A stretch of 64,000 bases of DNA from positions 248,001 through 312,000 of the forward strand of contig NZ_CP101160.1 of the NCBI RefSeq assembly GCF_024298845.1, given 5' to 3'. The notes beneath the pieces are model-generated. The model was not told the DNA's origin. It saw only the letters and a program-made list of their open reading frames with translations, and did no database searches. The DNA is from Natronosalvus amylolyticus (GTDB taxonomy: Archaea > Halobacteriota > Halobacteria > Halobacteriales > Natrialbaceae). Below, piece by piece: positions 18,305 to 28,255 of the stretch. Position 1 is the first letter of the stretch; each line of letters opens with the position of its first letter. Position numbers and translations under genes: made by a program.

Positions 18305-18608
18305 GCGCTCGTGTTACGGGGCATCTATAATAAGACCAACTGCTCACATGTCGGTGGTATCTGTACCTGGTTTGGAGTGAACGGTTGATATCCTCGCGAA
18401 TCCAGATTCTGCACCGTTGACGCCAGCGATAATACGATACTTTTCCGGGAAGGATCGATCTCGACCGTTTTCCTGACCAGTACACGTTGATCGGAATACC
18501 CTCGTGAACCACGACAAGAAAGTGGTCTTCATACGGTTACTGTGACTGTTGTCAGTGATTGGAAATACCGAGTCGGCAATTACCGGGAAGAGACCACAGT
18601 AAACCGTA
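18305..18608. other. Intergenic spacer upstream of TrmB gene
   Basis: About 300 bases between the TrmB start and the GH81 stop (both minus strand). The stretch CTATAATAAGA at 18325-18335, read on the minus strand as TCTTATTATAG, is centred 26 bases before the TrmB ATG and is a good TATA box. Nothing else recognisable. Confidence 0.5.
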
Positions 18609-21536
18609 TCAGGCAACGGCCACGGTCTTCGTCTCGGTAGCGCTATTTCCAGCTTCGTCCGTGACGGTGAGCTCGAGTTCGTATTCACCTCCGCCGTTTC
18701 GTTCGCGAACGGAGTCCTCCCCTGAGGCGCTGTCTCCACTCACCGCCGTCGACGTCGAGTCCACCACGGTACCGCTATCGTCGATCATTTCGATCTCGAC
18801 GAGATCCAGATCGCCATCCGGATCGGAGACGGCCCACTCGACGTTGAATCGCGTCCACGGACCGGAACTCGTGTCCGAAACGTCGAACTGGTCGATGCTC
18901 GGTGCCGAATCGCCCATGTCGCCGTCGTCCGCGTCGGTCGTCACCGAGATGGTGTTACTCGGGTCGGACTCGATTCCGTCATCGGACTCGGCCGTAACAG
19001 TGAACTCGTAGCCGGTGTCGGGATCGAGCCCGCTCACCGTCTCCGAGGTATTTGCCGATTCGCCGTACCTCGAACCGTCGACGTACACGTTGTAGTGGGC
19101 GGTGTTCGCACCGTCGTGATCCCACTCGAGGTCGACCGTCGTGTCGGTGTTCGACGGCGAGTGCAGATTCGTGGGCGCTGCTGGTTCCTCGTCGCCGCCA
19201 CCGTTATCGCCGTCTGAGTCGGTCGTCGTCGCCATCGAGTTCGCGGGGACGTCAAGGGACGTTCCGTCGGAGAAGGAGACGGTTATGGAAGAATCACCCG
19301 GGTTGTACGCTGCGTAGGTCAGCGCCCCATCGTCGGTGCTGAATACGGTGTACAACGAGTGATCGGCCGTGATCGACGGTTCCGGCGAACCGGTCGCGTC
19401 GAGCGCGGTGAGCCAATAGTATGTCTGGGCTCGGGACATGCCGAACTCGACGTCGTAATCGTCCTTATCCGCCTCCCATAGGGCGAGAGCATCTTGGCTG
19501 TCCGAGAACGCCCGAAACATCCACATGAGGTCGGGATAGTAATCGAAGTCGTCGCCGCCACGGTTCTCGACGATTTCCTGGTAGTTCGCCTCGGCGTGCT
19601 CGTCGTCCCAGCCGAGGTGATGCGAATAGCCGTCGAGTGGCATGAAGTTGATCCCGTGGATTGCCTCGATGTCGAGCGTCCACCAGGTCTTGTACCAGTA
19701 ACCGTTACCCCAGACGTTTGATGAATAGTCGTGGTCCCACTCCGGAGGGTGACTGTCCCCGTCAATATCGAACCAGTACTCCTGTACGGCGTGAAGCTCC
19801 GTAGTGTAGAGGAAGATGCCTGCGTCCCTGAGTTCGGTGTTGCCAGTGTACTCGCCCCACTCGATCATCGCGGCGTAGGCGTTCAGCGACTCCGAGGACG
19901 ACTCCTGGTTGTTCCCCTCTTCGAACAGTGCGTTTCCGCTTGCCCAGGAGTGACCAGCGTAGGGATCGTGGTTCCTGAGGAACGGATACTTGTCGTCCGA
20001 CCGGTCGTAGCCAGCATAGTCCCGGATCAATTGCTCGATCATGCCACCCCAGTTGTCGGAGTCTGCCCAGTCGGGATCCGTCCGTGCGATCGCCGCAGCC
20101 CCCTTCACGTAGTAGCCGTAGTGGAAGTGGTGGTCGTTGAGGTTATCTGCGGATCCGTGGCTATCGTGGTAGCCCAAAAGCGAGCGCCAGTTGTCGTTGT
20201 AGTAGAACACGTCCGGCGAGTCCGTATCGCCAGAAACGGTTGCGTCGAGCCAGATCTCGAGTTCGTCGCGCATCGCGTTCTCGAATCGGTCGCGGGCGTC
20301 AGTCGCCCCTACAGCCTCAGCTATCGGGAGCAACTGGACGAGACGTTCGAAGTTCTTCCCGGTCCAGTACGTGTCGTCTCCCGGATCCTCCGGTCCAGGG
20401 CGAATCAACTCGTCCTCGTCAGCTACTTCCTGAACGTACCCCTCGAGTTCGTCTTGATCGTAGTCCCCTACGTCAGGCAGGTACGGTAGCATGCCGCGGT
20501 ACTCGTAGGTGACGGAGAAGGACGAACCCGTGTACACGCGCTGTTCGCCACGCTGGGTGGTGTAACTCCAGGCCTCGGTCGAGGCGTCGCTATACTTCCA
20601 CTGGTGGGGATACAGCGTCGTTAACACGCCGTCAGAACCGCTCTCGGGGCGATCGACGGTCTCGAAAGAGAAGGTCGATTCGACCGTCGCTTCGTGTTTG
20701 TCGTAGACCCAGTCGATGCGTGTATCGACGATCCGGTTGTACGCGTAGTCGGCGTACGTCGACAGGGCGTCATCGGAGTCGTCGGGCAGGAGTGCCACCG
20801 ATAGGTATTCTTCGCCATCGAGGTCGGACGTTAATGTGTCGGAGCCGATGCCGTTCCACGTGGCACCTTCGGGGGCGAAGACGCCGTAGACGTTACCGTT
20901 GCTCTGGATCCGGAGGACGTTCCCCTCGTCGTGGACGTCGGGTGTGCTCGGGAACGATAACTCGGCGCCACCGCCCTCGTACTCACAGTAGAGGAACGGT
21001 GATCCCTGTGCCATCGTTACTCGGAGCGTCGACGACGTATCGGCTCCCCAGACGGTACTCACCGACCAGTCACCCCACCCATCGACCTGCGAATCGTCAA
21101 AGGTTCCGCCCGTATGACCGATGGTGAGATCGGTTTGTAATTCCATCATCGCGGTGACGTGGTCGAGCCTACCCTCACGGCTGAAGGTCCACTCCGTCGG
21201 GAAGCCCACGTCGAGTCCGTCTTCGGACGCGTCGACGTACAGTGGATGGACGAACAGGTTCTCTGAGAAGTCCTCCCAAAGGAGGCTACTCCACCAGTCG
21301 TTCGAGTCGATAGGGCCCTCGACGCTCGACGTAACGGATATCGATTCCGGTGGTTCGTCCATTCCATCGGGAAGCGTCGTCGTGTAACTACCACTTCCTA
21401 CCTGAACGATGTCGTGATCCGAGGCCGAAGCAGTGGTCGAAATCGTTCCACCGAGGCCGCCCGTCAGTGCAGTCGCCGCGACGAACGTTCGACGTGAAAG
21501 GTCGAAACTGCCGCAACTATCATCATTTCGTGTCAT
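18609..21536 (-). CDS. Secreted GH81 endo-beta-1,3-glucanase with FN3 and Ig-like modules
   Basis: 975 residues from the ATG at 21536 (a longer frame to 21602 has no signal-like start). A Tat signal (LSRRTFVAATALTGGLGG) without lipobox Cys predicts a released enzyme. The GH81 domain spans about 40-740: NDWWSSLLWED, then NDHHFHYGYYVKGAA, GHSWASGNALFEEG and NNQESSSESLNAYAAM with the family's catalytic acidic residues. A fibronectin III domain (about 785-870, APTNLHSPSN) and a terminal Ig-like module (about 877-975, SIDQFDVSDTSSGPW) follow. GH81 enzymes cut beta-1,3-glucans such as laminarin, curdlan or callose internally. The second GH81 in the window is cell-anchored. The terminal module is shared with the exported cyanophycinase-family protein at 222-1895. 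Confidence 0.93.
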   Translation of the reverse strand: MTRNDDSCGSFDLSRRTFVAATALTGGLGGTISTTASASDHDIVQVGSGSYTTTLPDGMDEPPESISVTSSVEGPIDSNDWWSSLLWEDFSENLFVHPLYVDASEDGLDVGFPTEWTFSREGRLDHVTAMMELQTDLTIGHTGGTFDDSQVDGWGDWSVSTVWGADTSSTLRVTMAQGSPFLYCEYEGGGAELSFPSTPDVHDEGNVLRIQSNGNVYGVFAPEGATWNGIGSDTLTSDLDGEEYLSVALLPDDSDDALSTYADYAYNRIVDTRIDWVYDKHEATVESTFSFETVDRPESGSDGVLTTLYPHQWKYSDASTEAWSYTTQRGEQRVYTGSSFSVTYEYRGMLPYLPDVGDYDQDELEGYVQEVADEDELIRPGPEDPGDDTYWTGKNFERLVQLLPIAEAVGATDARDRFENAMRDELEIWLDATVSGDTDSPDVFYYNDNWRSLLGYHDSHGSADNLNDHHFHYGYYVKGAAAIARTDPDWADSDNWGGMIEQLIRDYAGYDRSDDKYPFLRNHDPYAGHSWASGNALFEEGNNQESSSESLNAYAAMIEWGEYTGNTELRDAGIFLYTTELHAVQEYWFDIDGDSHPPEWDHDYSSNVWGNGYWYKTWWTLDIEAIHGINFMPLDGYSHHLGWDDEHAEANYQEIVENRGGDDFDYYPDLMWMFRAFSDSQDALALWEADKDDYDVEFGMSRAQTYYWLTALDATGSPEPSITADHSLYTVFSTDDGALTYAAYNPGDSSITVSFSDGTSLDVPANSMATTTDSDGDNGGGDEEPAAPTNLHSPSNTDTTVDLEWDHDGANTAHYNVYVDGSRYGESANTSETVSGLDPDTGYEFTVTAESDDGIESDPSNTISVTTDADDGDMGDSAPSIDQFDVSDTSSGPWTRFNVEWAVSDPDGDLDLVEIEMIDDSGTVVDSTSTAVSGDSASGEDSVRERNGGGEYELELTVTDEAGNSATETKTVAVA

Positions 21537-22032
21537 ATGTTTGCTCTGTGTTATCACGCGTTCATTGACTTGATAGGCGTCTCCATTCACGCGGTTAGAC
21601 ACCTCTCACGACGCGACGGGATAGTATCGGATCTCGATACGTATTGGCCGTGGCTATGTCCGTTCGCTCGTCAACTAGTGGCGTGACACAAGCTAGCTTA
21701 CCCAGCACCGATAATTAATTTTTTGGTGAATGTAAATTGTGGTGTCTGTGTAGCCCTAAAAACTACGTTCAGCCGTTGAATCCACTGAGTGAGACGTCTC
21801 GAGCGATCACTCATATATTATCAAAACAAACCCTGACCGACCAGGACGCTCGAGGCACCCTCCATATCCCTGCCCGCCCTGGCGCAGACTGGTAAAATCA
21901 TCGGCTGTGAAAGAATCAATGAATTATGGATCATCAACCGGCGTTCGACGGCGCGCTTTCTCTATAATTGAATCTTATCGCTAAATTGAACAAAATCATC
22001 AACCTTTTGACGTGGGCCGTTTTCGTCCCCAT
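21537..22032. other. Divergent regulatory region between GH81 and aldo/keto reductase genes
   Basis: About 495 bases without a gene. AT-rich patches at 21710-21730 (TAATTAATTTTTTGG), 21815-21830 and 21955-21995 could hold promoters for both directions and TrmB sites. I could not define an operator motif. Confidence 0.45.
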
Positions 22033-23004
22033 ATGGAGACGACCCCGCTAGGACAGACAGGTGAATCAGTCAGCGAACTGGCGCTGGGGACGATCTACTT
22101 CGGCAGCACGATCGACGCCGAGACATCCACCGATATTCTCGACACGTACTACGAGACGGGTGGGCGCTTTTTCGACTCCGCCAACAACTACCCGACGTGG
22201 CTCGATGGCTACGACGAGCCCGAGAGCGAGTACTTCCTGGGCGAGTGGATCGAAGAGCGTGGCGTGCGCGAGAACGTGACGGTTGCGACGAAAGTTGGGT
22301 TCAATCCGCCACATCTCGAGGAGCGTAGTCTCGACCCCGATCTGATCCGGCGGTCGGTCGACGAGAGCCTCGATCGCCTCGGGATCGAGACGATTGATCT
22401 GCTGTACGCCCATGTCGACGATCCCGACACGCCCCAGATCGCATACATGGAGGCGTTCGCCGACGTGGTGGAGGCGGGAAAGGTTCGTCATCTGGCCGCA
22501 TCGAACTTCCCCGCCTGGCGGGTGGCACGAGCCAACCGCATCGCCGCAGATCGCGGGTGGCCCCGATTCGAGTGCGTCCAGCCTCGCTTCTCCTACCTTA
22601 TTCCCGACCGCGACGCCGGCTTCGGCGGACAGCTCCCGGCCACCGATGAACTGGTCGACTACAGTAACCAACACGACCTCACTCTGATACCGTACTCGCC
22701 GACGCTGCAGGGCGCATATGGTCGCGACGACCGCCCGATCCCCGATGGGTACGTCCGGTCGGAGAATCGTCTGAAAATGGAGGTGATTGAGGAGCTCGCC
22801 GAGCGCAAGGGCGTCGACGGCAACGCCATTGCGCTGGCGTGGATGCTCGCTCGCGACCAGCGTACCGTGCCGATCATCGGCTGCTCAACGGTCGAGCAGC
22901 TGGAGACCAACCTCGAGGCGGCCGCGATCGACTTCACCGATGCCGAGCGCGAGCGGCTAGACGCCATCGAATCGTACGGGTTTGACGAGTGGGATCTGCG
23001 GTAA
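22033..23004 (+). CDS. Aldo/keto reductase
   Basis: 323 residues from ATG 22033 (METTPLGQTGESVS); an in-frame upstream start at 22012 is less likely. The AKR fold is clear: LALGTIYFGS, FFDSANNY with the catalytic Asp, TVATKVG with the catalytic Lys, LLYAHVDDP in the position of the usual His-containing motif, ASNFPAW, and the NADP-binding C-terminal VPIIGCSTVEQLETNLEAA. Such enzymes oxidise or reduce sugars and aldehydes with NADP(H). Position between a GH81 and the importer operon suggests a sugar substrate in the glucan locus. Confidence 0.87.
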   Translation: METTPLGQTGESVSELALGTIYFGSTIDAETSTDILDTYYETGGRFFDSANNYPTWLDGYDEPESEYFLGEWIEERGVRENVTVATKVGFNPPHLEERSLDPDLIRRSVDESLDRLGIETIDLLYAHVDDPDTPQIAYMEAFADVVEAGKVRHLAASNFPAWRVARANRIAADRGWPRFECVQPRFSYLIPDRDAGFGGQLPATDELVDYSNQHDLTLIPYSPTLQGAYGRDDRPIPDGYVRSENRLKMEVIEELAERKGVDGNAIALAWMLARDQRTVPIIGCSTVEQLETNLEAAAIDFTDAERERLDAIESYGFDEWDLR

Positions 23005-23188
23005 CGACATTTTCTTCGCCGTATACGGCGAGGATTCGTTTCGAGCGGGACCGGACGGTCGCATGAGAAGCCTGGTGTCTTGGGTATCCGCCAGGTATAG
23101 AAGGAGGGATTGCCCTGATTTGTGTGGATTCGCGATTTTGATGGCACCCCCTGAATTAAATTATCGTTGACTAGAACTGCCATATAGG

Positions 23189-23199
23189 AAATACTTATG
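23189..23199 (+). promoter_or_regulatory. TATA-like box of the importer operon
   Basis: AAATACTTATG is centred about 33 bases upstream of the solute-binding protein ATG (23227), consistent with a very short leader. It probably drives the whole five-gene operon. Confidence 0.5.
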
Positions 23200-23226
23200 T
23201 GGGTTGGATAATGAATCAGTATTCGT

Positions 23227-25014
23227 ATGGCTAACAGCCACTCACAGAGAGATTACAGTGATGTACTCTCCAGACGGACTTTCGTAACGCTCACAGGTGC
23301 CACCGGAGCTGCTGCAGTCGCCGGCTGTATGGGAGGCGACGATGACGATGATAGTCCCGGTGATCAGGACGACGGTAATGGGGACACCAACGGGGATACC
23401 GGTGTAAACGGAGCCATCAACGAGGATTACCCCGACGTGTACTTCGAGATGTGTGAAGTCGGGAATCCCGTCGAAGGATTTACGTACAATCCGTACGCTC
23501 CAGACGGAACATCCTCGAAGCTCGAACTCGTCTACGAGCCCTACGCGCTCTATGACACCGTCGAAGACGAGTGGGTTCCCGCACTCGCCGAGGACTGGGA
23601 CTTCGGCGGGACAGAGGGGACGATCCAACTGCGCGATGACATCGAGTGGGGCGACGGTACTCCCCTCGACGCCGAGAGCCTCATGGTACAGTGGACTATC
23701 CTCGAGGAACGAGAGGCAGCAGCCTTCGACTTCGTCGAAGAGGTCGAGGTAACGGGCGACTACGAACTCACGTTCCGCTATCCCGATGGTGCGAACCCGG
23801 ATATCATCCAGCAAGCCATCCTCGGGAACTACGCGAACAACCCGCCTGCTCAGTTCGAGGAAGCGGCCGAAAACGACGACGTCGCGGCGGTCGACATCGA
23901 CGTCGACGAGCCGATTCCGAGCGGGCCCTTCGAGCTCGACGACGTCTCGGACGCGTATCACCAACTCACACCACGTGAAGAAGGACACCCTCACGCTGAC
24001 AACTACAACTGGGGCGGCTACCGGATGCGAAACCGAGGGAGCAACCAGGCTGCCCATCAGTCGTTCATCGAACAGGAGCTCGACGGCATCATCAGCCTGT
24101 TTGCCGGCCCCGGGGTCCTTGGACAGTTCCCCGACTCCCTCGAGCAGATACAGATCCCCGGCGCGTTCGGGATGGGTCTGACACCAAACCACGACGAGGG
24201 TCCGCTGGGCCAGCGAGAGGTTCGCCAGGCCATCGCCCATTCGTTCGACCGCGAAACCGTCATCCAGAACGTGGGCCCGGACACCAAGGTACACCATCCC
24301 GCCTACACCGGGCTCCCCGAGGCCGTCAACGAGGGGTGGCTGGGCGAGGACTACGTCGAGGAGTACAACCAGTACAACCACGATCCCGAGCGTGCTGCCG
24401 AACTGCTTGAGGAGGCAGGTGTCGAAGCTGCCGACGTTCCTGCAGAGGTCATCGTCCCTGCGGGCTGGTCCGACTGGGTCATCGGTGCCAGCACCCTTGT
24501 CGACAATCTCTCTCAGGCCGGTTTCGAGGCGACCCTGAACACGCTCGGGGGCGCGTACTGGGGGCTCATGGGGAGCGGCGACTTCGAACTCCTCTGTTAC
24601 CCTCACAACTGGGGAACCGACGCGTTCATCCCCTTCTTCGCGCTTCGACACAAACTCCTCAACAGGGAGCATCCGCCGGGTTCGTGGTTCAACTATCCCG
24701 ACACGGTTGAGTTCGAGGGCGAGGAAATAGACCTCTCCGAGGAGGTGCCAAAACTCGCATCTAGCCAGGACGAGGACGAGATTCAGGAACTCGTCGAAAG
24801 GCTCACCCGACTCGTCAACGAGGATCTGCCGATGCTGGTCGTCATGGAGAAATACGAGCAGCACTTCATCGACCGCGAGTCCTGGGAGTTCCCGAACGAG
24901 GTCGAGGATAACCCACGGATGCGGGTGTTCTGGCCAATGTACCAGCTCCCGCGGACTGAGGACTCGCTTTCAGGTGCAGACACTCCGGGTCTAATGAAGT
25001 GTACGGGACGGTAG
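23227..25014 (+). CDS. Opp/Dpp-type ABC importer solute-binding lipoprotein
   Basis: 595 residues. A Tat signal with lipobox (LSRRTFVTLTGATGAAAVAGC, Cys34) predicts a lipid-anchored protein outside the membrane, followed by an Asp/Gly linker. The body has the family 5 (SBP_bac_5) pattern: LAEDWDF, the DIEWGDGTPLDAESLMVQW motif, VRQAIAHSFDRE and YNHDPERAAELLEEAG. In Thermotoga, proteins of this family are known to bind beta-linked gluco-oligosaccharides as well as peptides. Here, flanking GH81 and GH3 genes suggest laminari-oligosaccharides. First gene of an operon with two permeases and two ATPases, the next start lying 7 bases after its stop. Confidence 0.92.
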   Translation: MANSHSQRDYSDVLSRRTFVTLTGATGAAAVAGCMGGDDDDDSPGDQDDGNGDTNGDTGVNGAINEDYPDVYFEMCEVGNPVEGFTYNPYAPDGTSSKLELVYEPYALYDTVEDEWVPALAEDWDFGGTEGTIQLRDDIEWGDGTPLDAESLMVQWTILEEREAAAFDFVEEVEVTGDYELTFRYPDGANPDIIQQAILGNYANNPPAQFEEAAENDDVAAVDIDVDEPIPSGPFELDDVSDAYHQLTPREEGHPHADNYNWGGYRMRNRGSNQAAHQSFIEQELDGIISLFAGPGVLGQFPDSLEQIQIPGAFGMGLTPNHDEGPLGQREVRQAIAHSFDRETVIQNVGPDTKVHHPAYTGLPEAVNEGWLGEDYVEEYNQYNHDPERAAELLEEAGVEAADVPAEVIVPAGWSDWVIGASTLVDNLSQAGFEATLNTLGGAYWGLMGSGDFELLCYPHNWGTDAFIPFFALRHKLLNREHPPGSWFNYPDTVEFEGEEIDLSEEVPKLASSQDEDEIQELVERLTRLVNEDLPMLVVMEKYEQHFIDRESWEFPNEVEDNPRMRVFWPMYQLPRTEDSLSGADTPGLMKCTGR

Positions 25015-25021
25015 GCGCTTC

Positions 25022-26053
25022 ATGAACTGGCATCTCAAACGGGCAGGACAGGCGCTTTTCACGCTGTGGGCAGTGGTTACGCTGTCGTTCGTGATGATTC
25101 GAATGCTGCCCTGGAGCGCGGAGGACATCGTGGTCGCGGAGCTGATTCAGCAAAACCCGAATCTCGCCCAAAACCGCGACATGCTCCGTCGCCAGGTCCA
25201 GGATATGTTGATGATCGACCCGGACGCCTCGATAACAGAGGCCTACGTCCAGTACATGATGAGCATCATGCAAGGGGATCTGGGGACGACGTACGGAGTT
25301 CGATCCGGCGAAGAGGTTTCCGCGATCATCGCCGGAGCGCTGCCGTGGACGATCTGGGTGATGTCACTGGCGACGTTCGGCATGTTCGCCCTCGCCCTGG
25401 CGCTCGGAGCGATTATGGCTTACCGTGAGCAGTCGGCTTTCGACTACTCGAACTCAGCGCTGGCGATCGTTGCGGCGTCGATTCCCTACTACGTCGCAGC
25501 AGTAGTGTTCATCAAGTACATCGGGTTCAGCGATTTCCTGATCCTCGAAATGATCCCAGCCCGAAACCGGCTTCCGGACGGCGTCGCAGTCGGTCTGACG
25601 TTCGAATTCGTCTCGGGTGCGTTCAGGCACGCACTCCTTCCGGCACTCTCGTTCATCGTCACGGGCTATGGCTTGACCGCACTGGCGATGCGTGGGAACA
25701 GCATCCAGACGCTTGGAGAGGACTACGTCCGAGTCGCGAGGCTCCGAGGACTTCCTGATCGACGAATCGCTCTGCGATACGTGGGTCGCAACGCCGTCCT
25801 CCCGCTTTACACCTGGCTCATCATCTCCATCGGAACCATGTTCGGTGGAGCCGTGATTCTGGAACAACTGTTCAATTACCATGGGGTTGGTTACTGGATG
25901 CTCGAGGCCATCGAAGCCAACGACATGCCACTGATGATGGGGACGTTTATCGTCCTCACAGCAGCAATGGTGGTTGCAATCTGGTTTGGAGATCTGACCT
26001 ACGGGAAACTGGATCCACGCATTAAAACGGGTGATGAAGGTGAAGCGTACTGA
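25022..26053 (+). CDS. Opp/Dpp-type ABC importer permease, B subunit
   Basis: 343 residues starting MNWHLKRAGQALFTLW, the usual DppB N-terminus with one membrane helix. A periplasm-like loop follows (about 35-100), then five more helices (about 118, 150, 200, 275 and 310). The EAA-type motif that contacts the ATPases is visible at DYVRVARLRGLPDRRIALRY (about 240-259). Translocates substrate delivered by the upstream binding protein. The 3' end overlaps the start of the next permease gene by 20 bases, indicating translational coupling. Confidence 0.93.
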   Translation: MNWHLKRAGQALFTLWAVVTLSFVMIRMLPWSAEDIVVAELIQQNPNLAQNRDMLRRQVQDMLMIDPDASITEAYVQYMMSIMQGDLGTTYGVRSGEEVSAIIAGALPWTIWVMSLATFGMFALALALGAIMAYREQSAFDYSNSALAIVAASIPYYVAAVVFIKYIGFSDFLILEMIPARNRLPDGVAVGLTFEFVSGAFRHALLPALSFIVTGYGLTALAMRGNSIQTLGEDYVRVARLRGLPDRRIALRYVGRNAVLPLYTWLIISIGTMFGGAVILEQLFNYHGVGYWMLEAIEANDMPLMMGTFIVLTAAMVVAIWFGDLTYGKLDPRIKTGDEGEAY

Positions 26054-27182
26054 GGACGATACTGCGTTCGACGAGACGAGTGACGGTCAAGACTCGGAGT
26101 ACACCTCAAGGCTTCTCTCGGACGGCGGGCAAACGGCCCGTATGTTCGACGACACAGAGGTGACCGAGGTCACCCGGACCCAGCAGTTCGCAGAAGTGGT
26201 CGACGAGTCGATCGTTCAACCGACGAAGATCGCGTGGTCGGACTGGCGGACAAAGATAGGGATGATCATCATCTCCCTGTTTTTCCTCATGGGTGCCGTC
26301 ACGTCGTTACACAGACACGGCTACGAGTGGTTCAACGGCGCACTCGCCGCGGTTGGAATTCCCTGGCAACTCGGTGAGCCCCGGGCCCAGCAGGCACCGG
26401 AACGCTTCCTCCGCCCCTTCGAGTCGTGGGAGTACCCACTGGGAACTGACATGATGGGGCGGGATCTGCTTTCGGGGATCTTCTGGGCGACCCCCCAGAT
26501 GATACAGATGGTCATCGCGGCAGGGGTGTTCGTGACGGTGGTTGCTACCGTCATCGGAACCACCGCCGGGTACAAGCGAGGAAACACCGAGACGGTACTG
26601 ATGACCCTCACCGATATCGCGATGACGATTCCCGGGTTGCCGCTGGTGATCGTAATCGTCGCGCTTATCGATACGACGAATCCGTTCTTGCTCGGGATTA
26701 TTCTCTCCATCAACGCGTGGGCCGGCCTCGCACGGTCGATTCACTCCCAGGTCCTGTCGCTCCGGGAGCACTCCTACGTCGAGGCTTCGCGGACGATGGG
26801 TGTCGGCACGTCGGGGATCCTGCGGAAGGATATCCTGCCAAATCTGATGCCGTACATCATGATCAACTTCACATTCGCCGCACGAGGAGTGATCTACGCA
26901 AGTGTCGCGTTGTACTTCCTGGGCGTGCTCTCGTACGATGGGATCGGTAACTGGGGAGTGATGATGAACATGGCATACGCCGTCATGGGCGCCTTCGAGG
27001 TGCCAGGTCGGATGTACCTGCTCCTGGTACCGATGGCGCCTGTCGTCATCGTCTCGTTCGGGTTCATCCTGTTCTCACAGGGGACTGATAGGCTGTTCAA
27101 CCCGCGAGTCCGAACGCGCCACGAGGGAACAACGATGAGTGAAGCGGAGGACGAAAATACGATCCAGGGGCCTGTAAAATGA
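26034..27182 (+). CDS. Opp/Dpp-type ABC importer permease, C subunit
   Basis: 382 residues from ATG 26034 (a GTG lies in frame one codon upstream). The N-terminus is an acidic cytosolic tail of about 60 residues before the first membrane helix (KIGMIIISLFFLMGAV). The DppC signature is present: YPLGTDMMGRDLLSGI, then the coupling loop HSYVEASRTMGVGTSGILRKDILPN split by the EAA motif. It pairs with the B subunit. Its stop overlaps the start of the first ATPase gene by ATGA. Confidence 0.93.
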   Translation: MKVKRTEDDTAFDETSDGQDSEYTSRLLSDGGQTARMFDDTEVTEVTRTQQFAEVVDESIVQPTKIAWSDWRTKIGMIIISLFFLMGAVTSLHRHGYEWFNGALAAVGIPWQLGEPRAQQAPERFLRPFESWEYPLGTDMMGRDLLSGIFWATPQMIQMVIAAGVFVTVVATVIGTTAGYKRGNTETVLMTLTDIAMTIPGLPLVIVIVALIDTTNPFLLGIILSINAWAGLARSIHSQVLSLREHSYVEASRTMGVGTSGILRKDILPNLMPYIMINFTFAARGVIYASVALYFLGVLSYDGIGNWGVMMNMAYAVMGAFEVPGRMYLLLVPMAPVVIVSFGFILFSQGTDRLFNPRVRTRHEGTTMSEAEDENTIQGPVK

Positions 27183-28255
27183 GTTTGAACGACACATTCA
27201 CTTCGGAAACCGAACTGCAAGACGTATCTGATCCGATTCTCGAGATCCGAGACGCCGAAGTCGTCTTTGAGATGGACCGCGGCGTCTCCCGCGTCCTCGA
27301 CAACGTAAACCTCACAGTCGAGCGCGGCGAGATCCTCGGGATCGTCGGTGAGAGTGGCAGCGGCAAGTCGATGCTCGCCTCGGCAATTCTCGATGCCGTC
27401 GTCGATCCGGGCATCCTCTCTGGATCGGTCACATACTATCCCGAGAACGGCGAGCCCATCGATGTCCTCTCTCTCAGGGACGAGGAACTCAGAAAGCTGC
27501 GCTGGGAAAGCATCTCGATGGTCTTCCAGGGCGCAATGACCTCGTTCAACCCCACGATGTCCGTCCGTGGGCACTTCGAGGAGACCTTAGATGCCCACGA
27601 CTTCGACATCGAGGAAGGCATGGAGCGAGGACACCAGATCCTCTCGGATCTGTATCTCGAATCCGAGCGCGTGATGGACTCGTACCCACACGAACTCTCC
27701 GGCGGAATGCGCCAGCGCGCACTGATCGCGCTGTCGGTTCTGCTCGAGCCCGACGTGCTCGTAATGGACGAGCCGACCGCTGCGCTGGATCTGCTGATGC
27801 AGCGATCGATTCTCGCCCTGCTCGAGTCGCTCAAAGAAAAATACGATCTCACGATGGTGTTCATCACGCACGATCTGCCGCTGGTCGCCGAGCTCTCGGA
27901 CCGAATGGCGGTGATGTACGCCTTCGAACTGATCGAGCAAGGACCGACCAACGAGATACTGCAGAATGCGGGTCACCCGTACACGCGGTCGCTGCTCAAC
28001 GCGACGCCGAACCTCGATGCGCCGCTCTCTGAGATGCGCCCTATCGAAGGGTCGGCACCTGACCCAGTGAACGTGCCGAAGGGCTGTTCATACCACCCGC
28101 GGTGTTCGGTAGCGAATAATCGGTGCGTTGAGGCAGATCCCAAGTACCAGCAGATAACAGAAGATCACGTGGCCGCATGCTTCCACTGTGACGACGCGGT
28201 GGAGGCGATCCCGTTGACACACGAGCAGGCGGTCGTCCAGGAGGATGAGCCATGA
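27179..28255 (+). CDS. Opp/Dpp-type ABC importer ATPase, D subunit
   Basis: 358 residues. Complete ABC ATPase motifs: Walker A GESGSGKS (about 58-65), Q-loop MVFQGAMTSFNP, signature LSGGMRQRALIAL, Walker B VLVMDEPTAALD and the H-loop ITHD. The C-terminal oligopeptide-transporter domain includes GCSYHPRCSVANNRC, the Cys cluster known in this subfamily to hold an iron-sulfur cluster in some members. Works with the F subunit as heterodimer. Start and stop overlap neighbours by ATGA on both sides. Confidence 0.93.
   Translation: MSLNDTFTSETELQDVSDPILEIRDAEVVFEMDRGVSRVLDNVNLTVERGEILGIVGESGSGKSMLASAILDAVVDPGILSGSVTYYPENGEPIDVLSLRDEELRKLRWESISMVFQGAMTSFNPTMSVRGHFEETLDAHDFDIEEGMERGHQILSDLYLESERVMDSYPHELSGGMRQRALIALSVLLEPDVLVMDEPTAALDLLMQRSILALLESLKEKYDLTMVFITHDLPLVAELSDRMAVMYAFELIEQGPTNEILQNAGHPYTRSLLNATPNLDAPLSEMRPIEGSAPDPVNVPKGCSYHPRCSVANNRCVEADPKYQQITEDHVAACFHCDDAVEAIPLTHEQAVVQEDEP

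Noticed and set aside
23242-24864. 540-codon open frame antisense to the importer binding protein gene
   Set aside because: Mirror of a strongly biased coding strand; the sense protein has signal, lipobox and family motifs, the antisense one none.
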